A stretch of DNA of 7,510 bases from Deltaproteobacteria bacterium (GTDB lineage Bacteria > Desulfobacterota > Syntrophobacteria > BM002): NCBI GenBank assembly GCA_020350905.1, contig CP070843.1, positions 988,377 through 995,886 of the forward strand, written 5' to 3'. Shown one piece after another: positions 6,599 to 7,510 of this stretch (position 1 is the first letter of the stretch; the number at the start of each line of letters is the position of its first letter). The notes below the pieces were generated by a model. It did no database searches and was not told the origin of the DNA. It worked only from the letters and a program-made list of their open reading frames with translations. A program made the position numbers and the translations under genes.

Positions 6599-6792
6599 CC
6601 CTTGCGCTCATTCCTGACCAGTCCAGCGTGCTTGAAGATCTTGAGGTGTTGCGAAACGGCGGAAGGTGTGATCCCCAGGGACTTCGACATCTCATTGACA
6701 CCGAGAGGCCCTCTTTGCTTCAAAAGCTCGATAATTCTTATGCGGGAATCAACACCTAAAATCTTGAATAATTCCGATTACTTGGTTCCCAT
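6595..6792 (-). pseudogene. ArsR-type winged helix-turn-helix regulator remnant
   Basis: Read from ATG at 6792, the frame is MGTK, then TAA (6780-6778), then SELFKILGVDSRIRIIELL and onward, ending in TAG at 6597-6595. The part after the internal stop is a clear ArsR-family DNA-binding domain: ELFKILGVDSRIRIIELLK, a GPLGVNEMSKSLGIT helix, and the recognition helix PSAVSQHLKIFKHAGLV, then RNERKG. The protein ends where family members form the beta wing and the last dimerisation helix, so it is truncated. There is no ATG, GTG or TTG between the internal stop and helix 1; the first TTG would lose helix 1. A CAA-to-TAA change at codon 5 is one simple explanation. TAA is used as a normal stop by other genes here, so recoding is unlikely. 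A good promoter lies upstream, suggesting recent decay or a sequencing error. Confidence 0.75.
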
Positions 6793-6821
6793 GTGGATCT
6801 CTTATTTTAGTAGTTGCTTAA

Positions 6822-6850
6822 ATACTATATCATTTCTGAGGTCACGTCAA
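6822..6850 (-). promoter_or_regulatory. Sigma70-like promoter of the ArsR remnant
   Basis: On the minus strand TTGACG (6845-6850) and TAGTAT (6822-6827) are spaced 17 bases; the -35 matches TTGACA at 5 of 6 and the -10 matches TATAAT at 4 of 6. Transcription would begin near 6815, about 23 bases before the ATG at 6792. A small dyad TAGTA (6808-6812) and TACTA (6823-6827) overlaps the -10 and could be part of an autoregulatory operator. Confidence 0.5.
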
Positions 6851-6859
6851 CCATTTTTT

Positions 6860-6871
6860 TTTGATATCAAA
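6860..6871. repeat. 12-base perfect palindrome upstream of the ArsR-remnant promoter
   Basis: TTTGATATCAAA is perfectly self-complementary and lies nine bases upstream of the minus-strand -35 element. Its location suits a regulator-binding site for the remnant's promoter, but AT-rich 12-base palindromes are not rare and it sits beside a T run (6854-6862). Confidence 0.3.
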
Positions 6872-6983
6872 GAATAAACAGGGCCGCCCGCTGGAGAGTT
6901 ATAGGTGGTAATGTGGAGTTATTTTATTAGAGTGGGAAAATTAACTGCTTAATATTACAGCAAACCACGGTCTTTCAGTATTA

Positions 6984-7510
6984 CTAGAATCTGAAACCAA
7001 GTTTCAATATCATGGTAAAGCCATCGAGTTCAACCTTTTCATCCTCGAATTGAGCTTTCTCCATAAATAGGTACTTTCCTTCCAGCCCAATGAAGGCAGA
7101 GGGTCGGAGATCCCAATGGAAGCCCATCAACACGTGGCCTCCGAACACAGTGTCCTCGCCGTGAATAATGACGTCGTTTATTTCGCCGTCAAAATTCATA
7201 GGATATACTCCGATGCCCCCTCCTCCCAAAAAGGCGAACTTTTTCTACAGGATAAACGCCTATAGCTGTCAGGGTGAGGGGATATCCCTGGAGTTCGTCC
7301 CCCTGATGATCATCATGAATATAGCCTACGCCAGCTTCCAGCGCAAAGTTTGGATGAAAGTATCGTCCATATGCAAGCTCTCCAATGAAAGCCTCATCGA
7401 GTTGAGTCTCTTTCGGAAGGTCGCCTGTATAGGAATAGAATCCAACCCCTGCGGACACATAGTTTTGTTTGTCATCTCCCCATGCTGCAGTGGAAAGAAC
7501 AAATAACTGG
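6984..7510 (-). pseudogene. Outer-membrane beta-barrel protein, frameshifted (5' end beyond the window)
   Basis: The minus-strand frame entering at 7509 reads QLFVLSTAAWGDDKQ, the end of a signal peptide with an Ala-rich cleavage region, then strand-like segments such as YVSAGVGFYSYTGDL, FHPNFALEAGVGYIHDD and YPLTLTAIGVYPVEKVRLF. It then hits a T5G3 tract (plus strand 7225-7232), after which this frame gives an unrelated GRRGHRS tail and stops at 7189. The frame one base over continues naturally as GGGGIGVYPMNFDGEIND, HVLMGFHWDLRPSAFIGLEGKY and a final MILKLGFRF before TAG at 6984-6986. The terminal Phe is the beta-signal recognised by the barrel-assembly machinery. Removing one base from the tract restores VRLFGGGGIGVY. 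The family is a small single-domain barrel (Omp_b-brl type); its ligand is unknown. It is either a true pseudogene or a homopolymer sequencing error. Confidence 0.75.

Noticed and set aside
6602..6877. Plus-strand open frames after mltD (also 6565-6759)
   Set aside because: They are antisense to the ArsR helix-turn-helix remnant, and their translations are Cys/Arg/Ser-rich without family features.
6930..6983. Terminator after the barrel gene
   Set aside because: The only dyad (TGCT/AGCA around an AT-rich loop) has four pairs and no proper T tract.
7220..7240. Programmed frameshifting in the barrel gene
   Set aside because: Joining the frames needs a +1 (or -2) shift. There is no canonical slippery heptamer, and the SD-like GGAGGAGGGGG lies downstream of the slip point rather than upstream as in prfB. 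A one-base indel is simpler.
1..7510. CRISPR array, tRNA, rRNA, transposase or phage genes
   Set aside because: I saw no regularly spaced repeats, cloverleaf-like segments or related protein motifs on either strand.

Overview
The window comes from a Gram-negative bacterium of mid-range base composition. A periplasmic-type lytic transglycosylase and an outer-membrane beta-barrel remnant ending in Phe support the Gram-negative call. The gene mix (UMF1-type MFS permease, UPF0173 hydrolase, YccU-like CoA-binding protein, short ArsR-like helix-turn-helix) would suit Desulfobacterota or an uncultivated relative. No marker gene is present, so this is a guess. The content is chromosomal housekeeping and accessory genes; I see no transposase, phage gene, CRISPR array, tRNA or rRNA.

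Layout. Positions 1-479 (minus) hold the first 159 codons of a methionine sulfoxide reductase B with a twin-arginine signal, running off the left edge. Positions 480-791 are a divergent control region: a Fur-family-like box and weak promoter face msrB, and a better promoter followed at once by a terminator-like hairpin faces the MFS gene. Positions 792-2087 (plus) encode the MFS permease. Converging on it is a tight minus-strand cluster read from 4701 down to 2137: UPF0173 metallo-beta-lactamase-fold hydrolase, FAD-dependent amine-oxidase-family oxidoreductase, and an unrecognised acidic 168-residue protein, with gaps of only 5 and 10 bases. A CoA-binding protein (5167-4796, minus) lies 94 bases upstream of that cluster and may be co-transcribed with it. 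It is divergent from an MltD-like lytic transglycosylase with a LysM domain (5456-6598, plus).

The right end is decayed. Positions 6595-6792 (minus) hold an ArsR-type helix-turn-helix remnant with a stop at codon 5 and no C-terminal wing, yet with a good sigma70 promoter. Positions 6984-7510 (minus) hold the 3' part of an outer-membrane beta-barrel gene with a one-base frameshift in a T5G3 tract.

Functional links are modest. The exported MsrB would repair oxidised methionines outside the cytoplasm, and its Fur/PerR-like box hints at iron or peroxide control. The transglycosylase acts on peptidoglycan. The cluster joins a hydrolase and a flavoenzyme of unknown substrate. I found no convincing new multi-gene system. 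The points most worth following are the msrB control region, the terminator-like hairpin in the MFS leader, and the two broken genes.
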